The notes beneath the pieces were generated by a model. That model did no database searches. It saw only the letters and a list, made by a program, of their open reading frames with translations, and had not been told where the DNA came from. The position numbers were made by a program, and so were the translations under genes. Below, piece by piece: positions 55,555-64,000 of a stretch of DNA of 64,000 nucleotides (position 1 is the stretch's first letter; each line of letters starts with the position of its first letter). Source of the stretch: Symsagittifera roscoffensis (lineage: Eukaryota; Xenacoelomorpha; Acoela; Convolutidae); assembly GCF_963678635.1 (NCBI RefSeq), contig NC_087065.1, positions 33,603,679 to 33,667,678 of the forward strand, written 5' to 3'.

Positions 55555-55680
55555 AACCCCCGGTGCTTCTCAACGCAGGACCAACCATAACGGTTGGCGA
55601 GGGGGCTGTCATCCGCAGCCGGTCCCACCTTGAGGAAGGGGATCACACTGGGACCCTTCCAACCGTGACCTCTGTCTGGT
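55555..55680 (+). ncRNA. GC-rich hairpin-rich island, candidate structured RNA
   Basis: In strongly AT-rich surroundings this 125-bp block is GC-rich and contains three adjacent stems: CCAACC/GGTTGG (55581-55597), GGCTG/CAGCC (55604-55620) and GGTCCCA/TGGGACC (55621-55655), the last two abutting for coaxial stacking. A CCCCC (about 55557)/GGGGG (55601-55605) pair could enclose the first stem. It does not match U1-U6, 7SK, SRP or tRNA signatures that I know. Strand is assigned arbitrarily. It could also be the conserved end of a transposon. Confidence 0.45.
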
Positions 55681-56519
55681 CGATTTGTTTGATTTTTGAA
55701 AATAAATTAGGCTGTTGTTTTCCGCTTCATTATTAGCACATTGATCGATTTTAGTGTTCAATTTTTCCGCTTTTTCATATAAATACGAATTCGTTTCTAA
55801 ATTTTTAAATTAGCGTCACTTTTGCTCTCATTTTTTAGGGTTTTGTTCAAAAATTGTTTCTGTTTTTATTAGTTTTAGCTGCTGTAAATTTAGGGAACCT
55901 TCATTTTGAATATCATTGTTTGTAAACACTGGACTTTTTTTTAGTTATTCTGTGCGATTGCTTCATTTTTTTGTCTTGTGAACAATTTATTGCACAGTAA
56001 CATTGAGTTAATTTGTGTTGAATTTATTCTTGAATTATTTTTTCGATTATTTTTCCTGTTGTAGGGGTGTAATTCCTGTTTGATAAAAAAGAGGTATTAT
56101 GAAAATGTATGGGATCGGGTTTTGAGACGCTTTCGAAAATTTTAGCACTTTTTTCAAAAAGTTATTTCTCAAAAACTCTGCAGTTTTTCAAAAAAATGGT
56201 ATCAATGGGAAGTCCGCCCATTCAACTGTGTGTCAGCATACTCCCCCAATCTCTTTACCTTACCCCCACTTTCTACAGCTTTCGAAAAAGTGTGTGGGGG
56301 GATTTGTTGACCCATATTTTTGGATTTTCCCGAAAAATAACCTCCAAAATCTGAGATTTTGGCTTCAATGGATAGAACAGGTTCGGGAGACTACCCTGCA
56401 TTAGAGGGTACGCACAATTATTTTTAGACAACTCGGCTTTTTTCCGTGATCAACCTTGTTCACATGACTTATATCCTAGCAATTTGAGTTCTAAAAACCC
56501 GTTCAAGTCAAAATTTGTT
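55681..56519. other. AT-rich intergenic sequence
   Basis: No recognisable gene or repeat. The 81-codon ORF at 56109 has no familiar features. Confidence 0.45.
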
Positions 56520-56654
56520 TTTTGGTGCAGGGTAGCATAAAAATCTGATGTATATTCTCAATTGATTTAAATCCAATTTTTTTTGTTTTTCCTTGATATT
56601 TTTGATTTATTTTGAAAACGCTTTTGTTTCAAGAATCAGTTAATTCAAGTGAAA

Positions 56655-57671
56655 TTACTGATTCAGCACTGGAAAGCAGAACACAAGTTTCCCACATTTT
56701 TCTATTCCCAGTCGGTTTCTGAGGCTGGAATGGACAAATCCGAAAGTGCTGAAAAGCCTTTCCTGCTCGGCTGTTGTGCACATGCACGAAAGAACTTTTC
56801 TGATATGATCTTTATGACTCTCGACAACAGTGGCCAGTGACCACCAACTGGCTGGACTCACAGCCGAAATTGCTTCTTTTTTTAACATGATGCTCTTGAA
56901 AGGAGCATCTCCAACAGTGAACTGGAGAATAGTAGCGATCAAAGACAGGTGCAGACTGCTAGCTTAATCAAGCGCAGACTCAATTTCAATCGCTGTCTGT
57001 AAGTTTTCATGACGGTATCTCGGGTCCACGTGAAAACTGAACAAATGCATTGGTGTCAGCGCCATTGACCGACGTTTTGCGAATGACTCCATCTGCTTGA
57101 TGCTTAACCTAGGCCCAAGTTCCTTCGAAAGATCGTGCCAAATTTTGACAGCGTCTGACAAGTTCCCGTCAGAAGCTTGAATTTTATCCAGAGCGTAACT
57201 CACAGGATTCAGAAGTAACAAATAATCTTCAATATTGCCTTTCAGGTTCAAGTTGGTTATCGCATCGTAAATTTCTTTCGGCATTTCTATGCGATTTTCT
57301 TTGGCAATTGTTACCATAGCAGGCCATGCTTCGATGTATGACGTTAGGCCATCCCGGGTACTGTTCCAGCGAGTGTCATTGGGCAGAGAAAGTTTCCGGG
57401 GCAATTCTTTTTCACGTAGCCAAGAATCATCCCTATGAACGTTTCGGAAATACTTGATGACTGGTAAGATTTTATCTAGTACACTTTTGACTTGAAAGTC
57501 TTTCATCAGTAAGTTGAGAATGTGTGCTGAGCATCCAAACATGAATACCGCTTCGTGGTCACCTTCAGAAAGAGTCTTCCTCATTCGCTGCGTTGTCAGT
57601 AACGAAGAGCAATTTATTACGGAAGTTGAAAGTGTGCAAGTTGAAAGTGTGAAGAAGAAGTGTAAATTCAA
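56655..57671 (-). pseudogene. hAT transposase C-terminal half
   Basis: Reads AVFMFGCSAHILNLLMKDF (catalytic-core region with the CxxH motif), KLSLPNDTRWNSTRDGLTSY (the RW motif), then after an in-frame TAA at 56964 TTAEQERLFSTFGFVHSSLR, the hAT C-terminal dimerisation signature. The N-terminal BED zinc finger and the first part of the catalytic domain are missing. The start ATG at 57671 lies in non-homologous sequence. Confidence 0.85.
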
Positions 57672-58209
57672 ATCTTCTGAAAAGACAACAATACAAGTAT
57701 GAAAACATGAAAAGTATCAATATTTAAAGTTTCAAAGTGTCAAACATCAATTGTAGTCTAGGTGTAGTTGTTGTAGGTAATATCAAGTCAGCTTTTAACA
57801 TTTATAAATTAAAAGTGACCCTTTATTACGGTGTAACACATGTTTATTAGGACAAATCTCTGAGGTCTCGCAATATAAGCGCTTTTAGTACGGTTCTATA
57901 ACTTGGCTTACAAATCACTGATATTGCTACGAACCATTTGACCGCAATGAAATTTCGGATTCTTATTGATTTTCCATTGGTTCTGCCAAATAATGCCGCG
58001 ACCGCCCAAAGGCGTCGGATTGGTCTTAAATTGATCCGGATAGAGTGAATAGGGTAGAAATGCAATAAGTGTGAAGCTGAGTTAGAAGATAAAGTGAAGC
58101 TAAATTTTAATACTGCATAGCTGCGATGTAAGCAGCATAGCAGAGTGCAAGTTGAAAGAGCGATATAGGTAATCAATGTATACACTGCATAGCTGCTATA
58201 TTTGTTTAC
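57672..58209 (-). other. Non-coding part of the hAT element
   Basis: AT-rich filler replacing the transposase 5' half. The 112-codon ORF at 57847-58185 has no transposase features. Confidence 0.4.
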
Positions 58210-58782
58210 CGCGGCGGGATGACGTAATAGATTTGCGCCGTTGATTCTTTTGATTTTTATTCTTTGATTAAAACCGGATTTAAATCTTTGATTTTAATCA
58301 TGCAACCCTGATTTAGTGTTCAACTATTATTTTGTTTTTAATAATTTCTATTTTTAAAGTTTTTTTGATGGAAAATGCATAAAATGTACCCGTTTTCAAA
58401 ACGAAATTGAGTTTTTCTGGCTTTTTGGGACTTTCTTTTGTCCTTCATTACCCGCTCTATTTTGAATTGGTTTTTTATATCGGTTGTAAAGTTACCAGCT
58501 CCGTTTGGGTGTAATTTTCGTTTTTTTTTTCTGGATAAACGTTATCGGTTTATATCTTTCCTGCTTAGTGGGGCTTATATTGCTCTTTTGAGCGGAAACT
58601 TTCAACTTTTTTTTGAGCTGTTAAGTTGTTTTTTCGACTCAACGAGGGTCTGCTCATGAATCGCTGTTTTTGATATTGCTTCGTAAATTTTATGCTAATT
58701 TAACTTCCAGTTGACTGATTTGGCACGTTTTCAAAATCATATTTTTCAAGACAAATTTATGGTTTTTTAAATTTTTTTTTGG

Positions 58783-58984
58783 ATCTACTTAACAATTGCC
58801 CCCCCCCCCCATTTTAAGAAAGGGGGAAAATTGTTAAGTAGATTTAATTAGCGAATTTTTGACCAATCTGAATGCAGCAAAATTATAATTCTCAAATAAA
58901 GCTCAGTGCTAAATTACTGCTTTTATTAATAGGGGTGGCAATTCTTAAGTAGATACCAAAGGGAGGGTGATTGTTAAGTAGATT
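58783..58984. repeat. Four copies of ATTGTTAAGTAGAT with C/G homopolymers
   Basis: An inverted pair (58783-58797 and 58829-58843) flanks a 12-C tract and GGGGG. Two direct copies follow at 58940-58954 (one mismatch) and 58969-58984, each preceded by GGGGTGG- or GGGAGGG-type sequence. Looks like the end of an unclassified transposon or a small satellite. Confidence 0.65.
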
Positions 58985-59570
58985 CTTCTTTTTTCATTGC
59001 TTGAGTTTCTTGTTTTAAAAGAAATATTATTACACTAGCGATTAGCCAGGGTTTTTTATTCCGAATATAGACTTTTATCAGGTTATCAACTAGTGAATAA
59101 TAATTAGTTGCGGATTTTGTTTTTAGAAAAATTGGATGGCTTGCTGCTGGAGATGAAACCGGTTTCTGAAAATGAGTCAGAGCACACCGACAATTCCGGT
59201 TAGTTGGAGCATATTTATAGAGTAGGTTTTTGATCTCTTTTCGCTACCGGAGAGCGGAAACATGCGAGCTGATCAATTGCTCTTTCAAGCGGATAATTGT
59301 GCGCCCTTTTTTACTGCAGAATAAGCAACTGAACTAGCGGACACTATTCGCATGTACAAAAGAGCGAGTACGCGAAAATTTTCAACCAATCAATACCCTT
59401 TAAATTGTTCAAAAAAGAACACTGGAAGGTTGTGTGGGAACAAATATAAAACAGAAGAAAACTGACAGACATTATCGCTTATTTGCATCGAATTTTTGAT
59501 TAATAACTTTGGTGATGTTTTACAAGGGTGGCAGATGCTACTGGTTTAATTTAGCTGAGGACAAACTAAG

Positions 59571-59640
59571 GCTCCACCGGGATTCAAATTTGGGCCTATG
59601 GACAGATGACAGATGTTTTAGCCACTATACCACCGAAGCG
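59571..59640 (-). pseudogene. tRNA-like SINE head (minus)
   Basis: Minus strand: GGTGGTATAGTGGCTAAAAC is a good tRNA A box, and ATTTGAATCCCGGTGGAGCC a near-consensus B box and T-arm 3' side. CTGTCAT lies in the anticodon-loop position (GTC-like). The acceptor ends do not pair fully. Probably a tRNA-derived SINE. Confidence 0.5.
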
Positions 59641-59668
59641 AAATAATTGTAGACGATTTTAAAATTAG

Positions 59669-59740
59669 ATTCGAAATCAGCAGTTGGTTTGAATAACAGT
59701 TGAACCAAAGAGCAGAAGTCCGGTTTCGATTCCTACTGGG
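59669..59740 (+). pseudogene. tRNA-like SINE head (plus)
   Basis: Contains CAGTTGGTTTGAA (A-box-like) and CCGGTTTCGATTCCTACTGG (B-box-like with paired CCGG ends), followed by a T-run resembling a Pol III terminator. It diverges from the minus-strand head only 30 bp away. Confidence 0.45.
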
Positions 59741-60090
59741 AAGTTTTTTTTTGTATAGACTGAGAGAAGTAGAAGTAAACCTGCTCCTATTGTAACATGT
59801 CACCATTGATTCTGATTGGCCGACAAAATTCGGTTCTTCGCGCTTTCGGTCCTTAGTGCATAAGGGGTTCCCCCGTTCTAGCCACTTTAACGCACTCCTT
59901 TTCCTCTGATACTACAATTCACATACTTTCTATATGAGCCAAGTTGCCGCTCCTTTCACTATTCCCAAAACATTTGATTTCCTCAGTTTGTCTTTTTGCG
60001 TAGGCGATGAAAGAAACATGCCACCTGGTGACAACTTAAACGTCGACACTGATGTTTAACCAAATTCACAGGAAAAAACCAGCATATCTT

Positions 60091-60648
60091 TGGTCATATT
60101 TGCTTAGCTAAAACCTGGCGGAGGAGAATGAAGTCTTTGCCTATAGGGAAAGAAAGCAACCATCTTCTTTCTATCTATCGTATTGTTACATATCTCGATC
60201 AGTTAAGTTAGTGACTAGGGTTGGAAATGTGAACACGTTTTGAAAACAAGGCAATAAATAGGCTTCAAAACGAAAAATTAAAACCGATGTTTTCATGTAT
60301 TGGAAAAACTGACGTTTCCTGCGGCTGGAAAACTGATCATAAGAGTTTCAGACGTCATTCTTCAATAAAAGCTGACAATGCACTGTTACTCCACAAATTT
60401 CTATTAAAACAAGGATTAAAAATATGCTGGAAATTTTGAACGAGCTTCTTCAATTTTGAGAAAGGAATCATTTGTTTTGAATAATCGGGTTGCATTTAAG
60501 GCTAGAATTATTGCTACAATGCAGTACTAGATGCACGAATATTTTTAATCCTTGTTTTAATAGAGATTTTTGGTCACATTTGCTTAGCTAAAACCTGGAG
60601 GAGGAGAATGAAGTCTTTGCCTATAGAGAAAGAAAGCAACCATCTTCT
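60091..60648 (+). repeat. 78-bp direct repeats flanking a MITE
   Basis: TGGTCA(T/C)ATTTGCTTAGC and following sequence up to AACCATCTTCT occurs at 60091-60168 and 60571-60648 with a handful of differences, 480 bp apart. Confidence 0.85.
60400..60564. mobile_element. 165-bp MITE with 26-bp terminal inverted repeats
   Basis: 60400-60425 and 60539-60564 are perfect reverse complements (TCTATTAAAACAAGG... ends). There is no ORF. No obvious target duplication, and superfamily not assigned. Confidence 0.8.
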
Positions 60649-61619
60649 AGGCAGGCGCAATCATAAATAAACTACTAAAAGCATGTTTTTTATTTAAAAA
60701 ACGTAAAGGTTTTTTGAGGAAAAACCTTCGTATTTCCAACCCTAAAATGTACTGTCTGTGAGATGTATCAGCTCTTCTTGATTTTTTAAATGAATCAAAT
60801 GAAATTTGTAGTTGTGCGTCGAAATTGTTGATTTGATGATCAATTGTAGGCAGGCGCAACCAAGAGGTGTAGGAAAGAAGGAGGTTGAGGGTTTCCCAGT
60901 TTTGGGAACGATACCTTCCGCTCCCTTCGTTACTTACAGTAAAACTATTCCGCTAATAAGCATACATTTGAGCAAGAAGTTTGCCCAGTAAAAATGATAT
61001 ACTTCGTGAGCAACTGCTTACAGCCCTGGAATGTTAGGATAAATACTCGATTCAATGTTTTGACAGAGCCTAAAATAATTGCCGGAAGTTAAACATAAAC
61101 ACGACTTACTGGATGGTTACTGCTTGCGCCCCTACTTTCTCAGAGTTCTACGTTCATGTGATACTTTTTTTATATATACGTAGGCTTGCCGGTGATTGAA
61201 AAGTTTGTTGCAATTTAATATTTTAAGTTCATTCGACGGCAAACTTACCCTATTGCCAAATATGATGATTAGTGAAATGGTTTTGCAATAGTTTTTCAAA
61301 GTATTTTTGTAAATATTAGTTAGATTTTGCAAATTTTGTGCCTTAATAACATCAGAAAATGCTAAATGGGTTATAATAATGATAATAAAAATTTGATCAC
61401 ATTCTTTTTGCATTTTATGTTACATAATCAGCGCTTCTATTTTAATAGCTCAATTATTTCCCAGCCAAAAGCGAAACTCTGTGTTTGCTTGAGTTTATTT
61501 GTTTGGTTGGTATGTACTACAGTGCTGATTAAATTAACCGGACAAAACAAAAATTATCGAGAACTTTAAACGCGTTTTCCTCAATTTGGGTTAAGGTTAG
61601 AGAGAAAGTAAAAAGAACC
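60649..61619. other. AT-rich intergenic sequence
   Basis: AGGCAGGCGCAA occurs at 60649 and 60847. Near 61521 there is ACAGTGCTGATTAAATTAACC, reminiscent of a Tc1/mariner terminus, but no matching opposite end or transposase was found. Confidence 0.4.
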
Positions 61620-62559
61620 AAAGTTGCTTATAATTTCTCAAGAATTGATACGATGCAATTTGTTTTGCGAAAATCGCAACCACAGTTTTACCCCAAAAAT
61701 AAGTCATTCTGGCTTTTTTCTTGTTCTCAAGAATTACGCTTAAACTCTCTAGTTAATCAATAAGAAAATTATATCGCAAGAAGCCCAACATTTATATCGC
61801 TTGAAATATTTACAAGCCAACAAATTTCCAGAAGGTTAAAATTTGCAAAATTTTGCGCAAAACATTTGAAATTCGTTTTTAAGCAAAAATTTTCAGTTTA
61901 CATAGTAACTGCTCTTATCGGGTTACTGTCCATCATCTGGTCTTGAAATATTTTTAATGGAATATTGACAAACTATGAATTTTAATTTGAAAATGAAGAA
62001 TCGAGCATGGAATTAATAAAAACAATTAGCCTGCCTCATGAAGTTGGAACGAATTTGTGGTACGGGATAGTACGCCAAGCGTAAAAATTGCGCGTTTAAC
62101 TTTCAGCACCAAATTATCGTCATTTAAGTTTATTTATGAGCGTATCACATGAAACGTTAAGTCTGCGTAACGTAGTGAGCGCGCTCCCTCTGGGACCACA
62201 AGGATCCATGGATCGATCCCCCGAGGAAAGTTTTTTGAGAATTGGTCTGAATAAAAAACCACCTAACATGTATATTCCTTACTTTGTCTAAAGTCTGAAC
62301 AAATATGACCTTTTTTGGCTAAAAAGCAAAACATTTTTTTATACACAATTTTGGAGAATTTACCCCCTTAGAACATTGTTGGGTTATGTAGAAGGCTTCT
62401 TGCGATATAATTTTTTCATTGATTTACTTTGGAGTTAAAGCGTAATTCTTGATAAACTGAAGAAAGCCCATATGACCCATGTTTGGGGTAAAATTTTGCT
62501 TGCAATTTTTGCAAAACAAATTGCATCATATTAATTAAGATAAAATTCTAAGCAACTTT
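61620..62559. mobile_element. Foldback element with arms of about 175 bp
   Basis: 61620-61790 and 62378-62559 are inverted repeats with scattered mismatches and indels (AAAGTTGCTTA ... TATATCGCAAGAAGCC). The 590-bp middle has no ORF but contains a tRNA-like sequence at 62161-62230. Probably a MITE or foldback transposon. Confidence 0.8.
62161..62230 (+). pseudogene. tRNA-like sequence inside the foldback element
   Basis: AACGTAGTGAGCGCGC resembles an A box region and GGATCGATCCCCC a B box. CTCCCTCTGGGA could be a degraded anticodon arm. Stems are imperfect. Possibly a tRNA pseudogene captured by the transposon. Confidence 0.35.
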
Positions 62560-62649
62560 TATATAATAATAATAATAACAAAGGATTTAGGAATTTAATC
62601 CAACGGTTCGCATAAAACCCAGTCATTGCATTGTTCAAAGTTTAGTTTT

Positions 62650-64000
62650 CAGTTATAAATGTAAGTTTCTTCAGGTCTCTACAGTTGTTGCATTCGATAA
62701 AATGCGCCTAGTGTATGTGTCTGATTCGTTGTAGCGAGTTTTGAAAAACTTTGTGTACATTCCTAGAAGTCGGTTTTTGCATTCTGGGTCAAACAATATG
62801 TCACATTTGAAGTATTCGTTGAACAGATTAACAGGACGACATGCCCGAAACCAGAAATCCGACTCGCACTTCTTCAGACGCATTTGTTTGCAGACGAAAT
62901 TTCGTGTCATTTGAGCTCTTCTTTTCCAGCTAGTATTTTTGCAAACAGCAGTCCAACATGAAGCTCTTGGTATAGAGACAAAGGAAGGATGTTAAGTTTC
63001 ACGAGTTTGTCTTTATAGGAGATATGGCTATTGCTTGTCATGAAAATCCACGAGATCGCTTTCCGCTGCACTTTCTATGATTCCTAAGTCACATTTTGAT
63101 GGTTTCCAGATAGCTGAACCGTAGCACAGAATTGGCCCAACGTAACAGATATATGCGTTTTTTCTGGTCGCAAAATTCGCTTTTGAGAGATTCCTTTTGA
63201 GTACGAAGAGAGCGTTTAAGGCTTTTTCAGCCCTCTTTTTTGCTTGTTGCGTCCAAGAGAGCGTGTCGGTTATCAGGATGCCCAGATCTTTCATTACTTC
63301 AGTGGTTTCGAAGCTGTAATTAGGGAGTGCAATTGTAGCTGATCCATTGATACAGAGGACTTTGCTTTTCGTCAGGTTCATTGACATGCAGTTTTCCTCG
63401 CACCACCTCCATAGTCTCCTAACATCTATGTTGAGAGTTAAAGGGTTGTCTCCAACAATTTTGTAGTCGTCTGCATAACCAAATGTTGCGGACATGACAC
63501 AGGACGGTAGGTCATTTATGAAGACTAGGAAGAGAAGCGGCCCGAGTATGGAGCCCTGGGTAACGCCGCTGAAGACTTCCAGCTCTCCGGAAATTGTGTA
63601 ATTCAGCCTCAATGTTTGCTTCCGGTTCGAGAAGTAGCTGTGTATCAGAGATAAACAATTTCCTCCAATTCCAGAAGTCGATAATTTCTCCATGAGGATT
63701 CCGTGCGAGACTTTGTCAAAAGCCTTTTGAAAGTCCAAGTAGAAGGTGTTCAGGTAGTTGCAGTTTGGCAAATCTAGGCAGCTAAATATCTCGTGTAGAT
63801 ACTCTATTAGGTTTGTTATCGTCGATCGTTTAGGTCTAAAACCGTGTTGGTCTGGTGTTAGGGTTGGGTAGAAAATTGGGACCAGTTTCTCAAATATTAG
63901 TTTCTCAAGCAGTTTTGACACTGCTGAGAGCAGGCTGATCGGCCTGTAATTTGATACGTCTTGTTTATCCCCGTCTTTGAAAATTGGTGCGATTTCGCTG
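62650..64000 (-). pseudogene. LINE reverse transcriptase (Jockey/CR1-like), continues past right edge
   Basis: The main frame at 63028-63921 extends upstream to the window edge (IFKDGDKQDVSNYRPISLL). It has TPDQHGFRPKRSTITNLIEY, motif A YLDFQKAFDKVSHGIL, motif B SGVTQGSILGPLLFLVFIND, catalytic FGYADD near 63480 and DLGILITDTLSW. The C-terminus is shifted: SHISYKDKLVKLNILPLSLY near 62970-63030, then ESDFWFRACRPVNLFNEYF in 62671-62910. RT catalytic residues are intact, but deletions and shifts after 63080 disable it. It is a different family from the LINEs at 1 kb and 22-30 kb. Confidence 0.88.

Larger units (their letters stand above)
56528..58310 (-). mobile_element. hAT DNA transposon, internally truncated
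   Basis: The left end CAGGGTAGCATAAAAATC and right end (as reverse complement) CAGGGTTGCATGATTAAAA form hAT-type terminal inverted repeats. The flanks TTTTGGTG (56520-56527) and ATTTAGTG (58311-58318) match at 6 of 8 positions, as expected for an old 8-bp target duplication. The length of 1.8 kb and partial transposase indicate a non-autonomous deletion derivative. Confidence 0.75.

Noticed and set aside
61515-61560. Tc1/mariner terminal repeat
   Set aside because: ACAGTGCTGATTAAATTAACC is suggestive, but no opposite end, TA duplication or transposase was found nearby.
62985-63010. Possible Copia polypurine tract and LTR start (AAGGATGTTAAGTTTCACGAG)
   Set aside because: It resembles 37955-37980, but the sequence is coding LINE C-terminus on the minus strand (KDKLVKLNILPL), and there is no LTR beyond it.
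1-64000. CRISPR arrays, operons, ribosome-binding sites
   Set aside because: The content is that of a eukaryotic nuclear genome; regular repeats found here are retroelement leader motifs or satellite units, without CRISPR spacing.

Overview
The window is AT-rich, repeat-dominated DNA from an animal, probably an invertebrate; I cannot name the species. The evidence is the mix of metazoan transposon superfamilies (Ty3/Gypsy, Ty1/Copia, BEL/Pao, Penelope-like elements, APE-type LINEs, hAT, foldback elements and MITEs), the near absence of intact coding sequence, and one probable host gene with candidate introns of about 50 bp, an AATAAA signal at its stop codon and a type I membrane protein. No prokaryotic features or CRISPR arrays were seen.

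Layout. 1-1277: decayed LINE reverse transcriptase (+). 1356-22238: a giant (about 20.9 kb) Ty3/Gypsy-like element on the minus strand. Read from its 5' LTR (22238-21637), it has a 2.9-kb repeat-rich leader, a coiled-coil gag, protease-RT-RNase H-integrase, a macro (ADP-ribose-binding) domain, and then an unusual 8-kb post-pol coding region containing an SGNH/GDSL hydrolase domain and several unrecognised proteins. It ends in an 886-bp 3' LTR (1356-2241). It is dead: several in-frame stops, frameshifts and a broken integrase zinc finger. 22239-38105: a nest of Penelope-like and LINE copies, including a 3.8-kb tandem duplication, a 132-bp-arm hairpin, an inverted PLE pair and a truncated Copia element with an initiator-tRNA-Met-type primer site. 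38520-40180: decayed BEL/Pao gag-protease-RT linker. 41725-46033: leader and LTR of a second copy of the giant Gypsy family, whose LTR carries a nested solo LTR of a sister family. 46034-47770: two head-to-tail 5' PLE fragments (minus).

48301-53212 is probably a host gene: a signal-peptide exon, short exons, a tandem array of 630-730-bp units carrying exon-like segments, and a large final exon encoding an ectodomain, one transmembrane helix and an acidic tail. 53213-64000 is AT-rich intergenic sequence with foldback elements, a GC-rich hairpin-rich island (55555-55680), a truncated hAT transposon with TIRs and near-matching 8-bp target duplications, a 165-bp MITE, tRNA-like SINE heads, and a LINE (minus) running off the right edge.

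The most striking item is the giant Gypsy: macro and SGNH domains plus about 2,600 codons of non-envelope cargo downstream of integrase, with a long leader retained in two copies. The second is the Penelope family whose reverse transcriptase has a PHD-type zinc finger inserted between RT motifs B and C in several independent copies.
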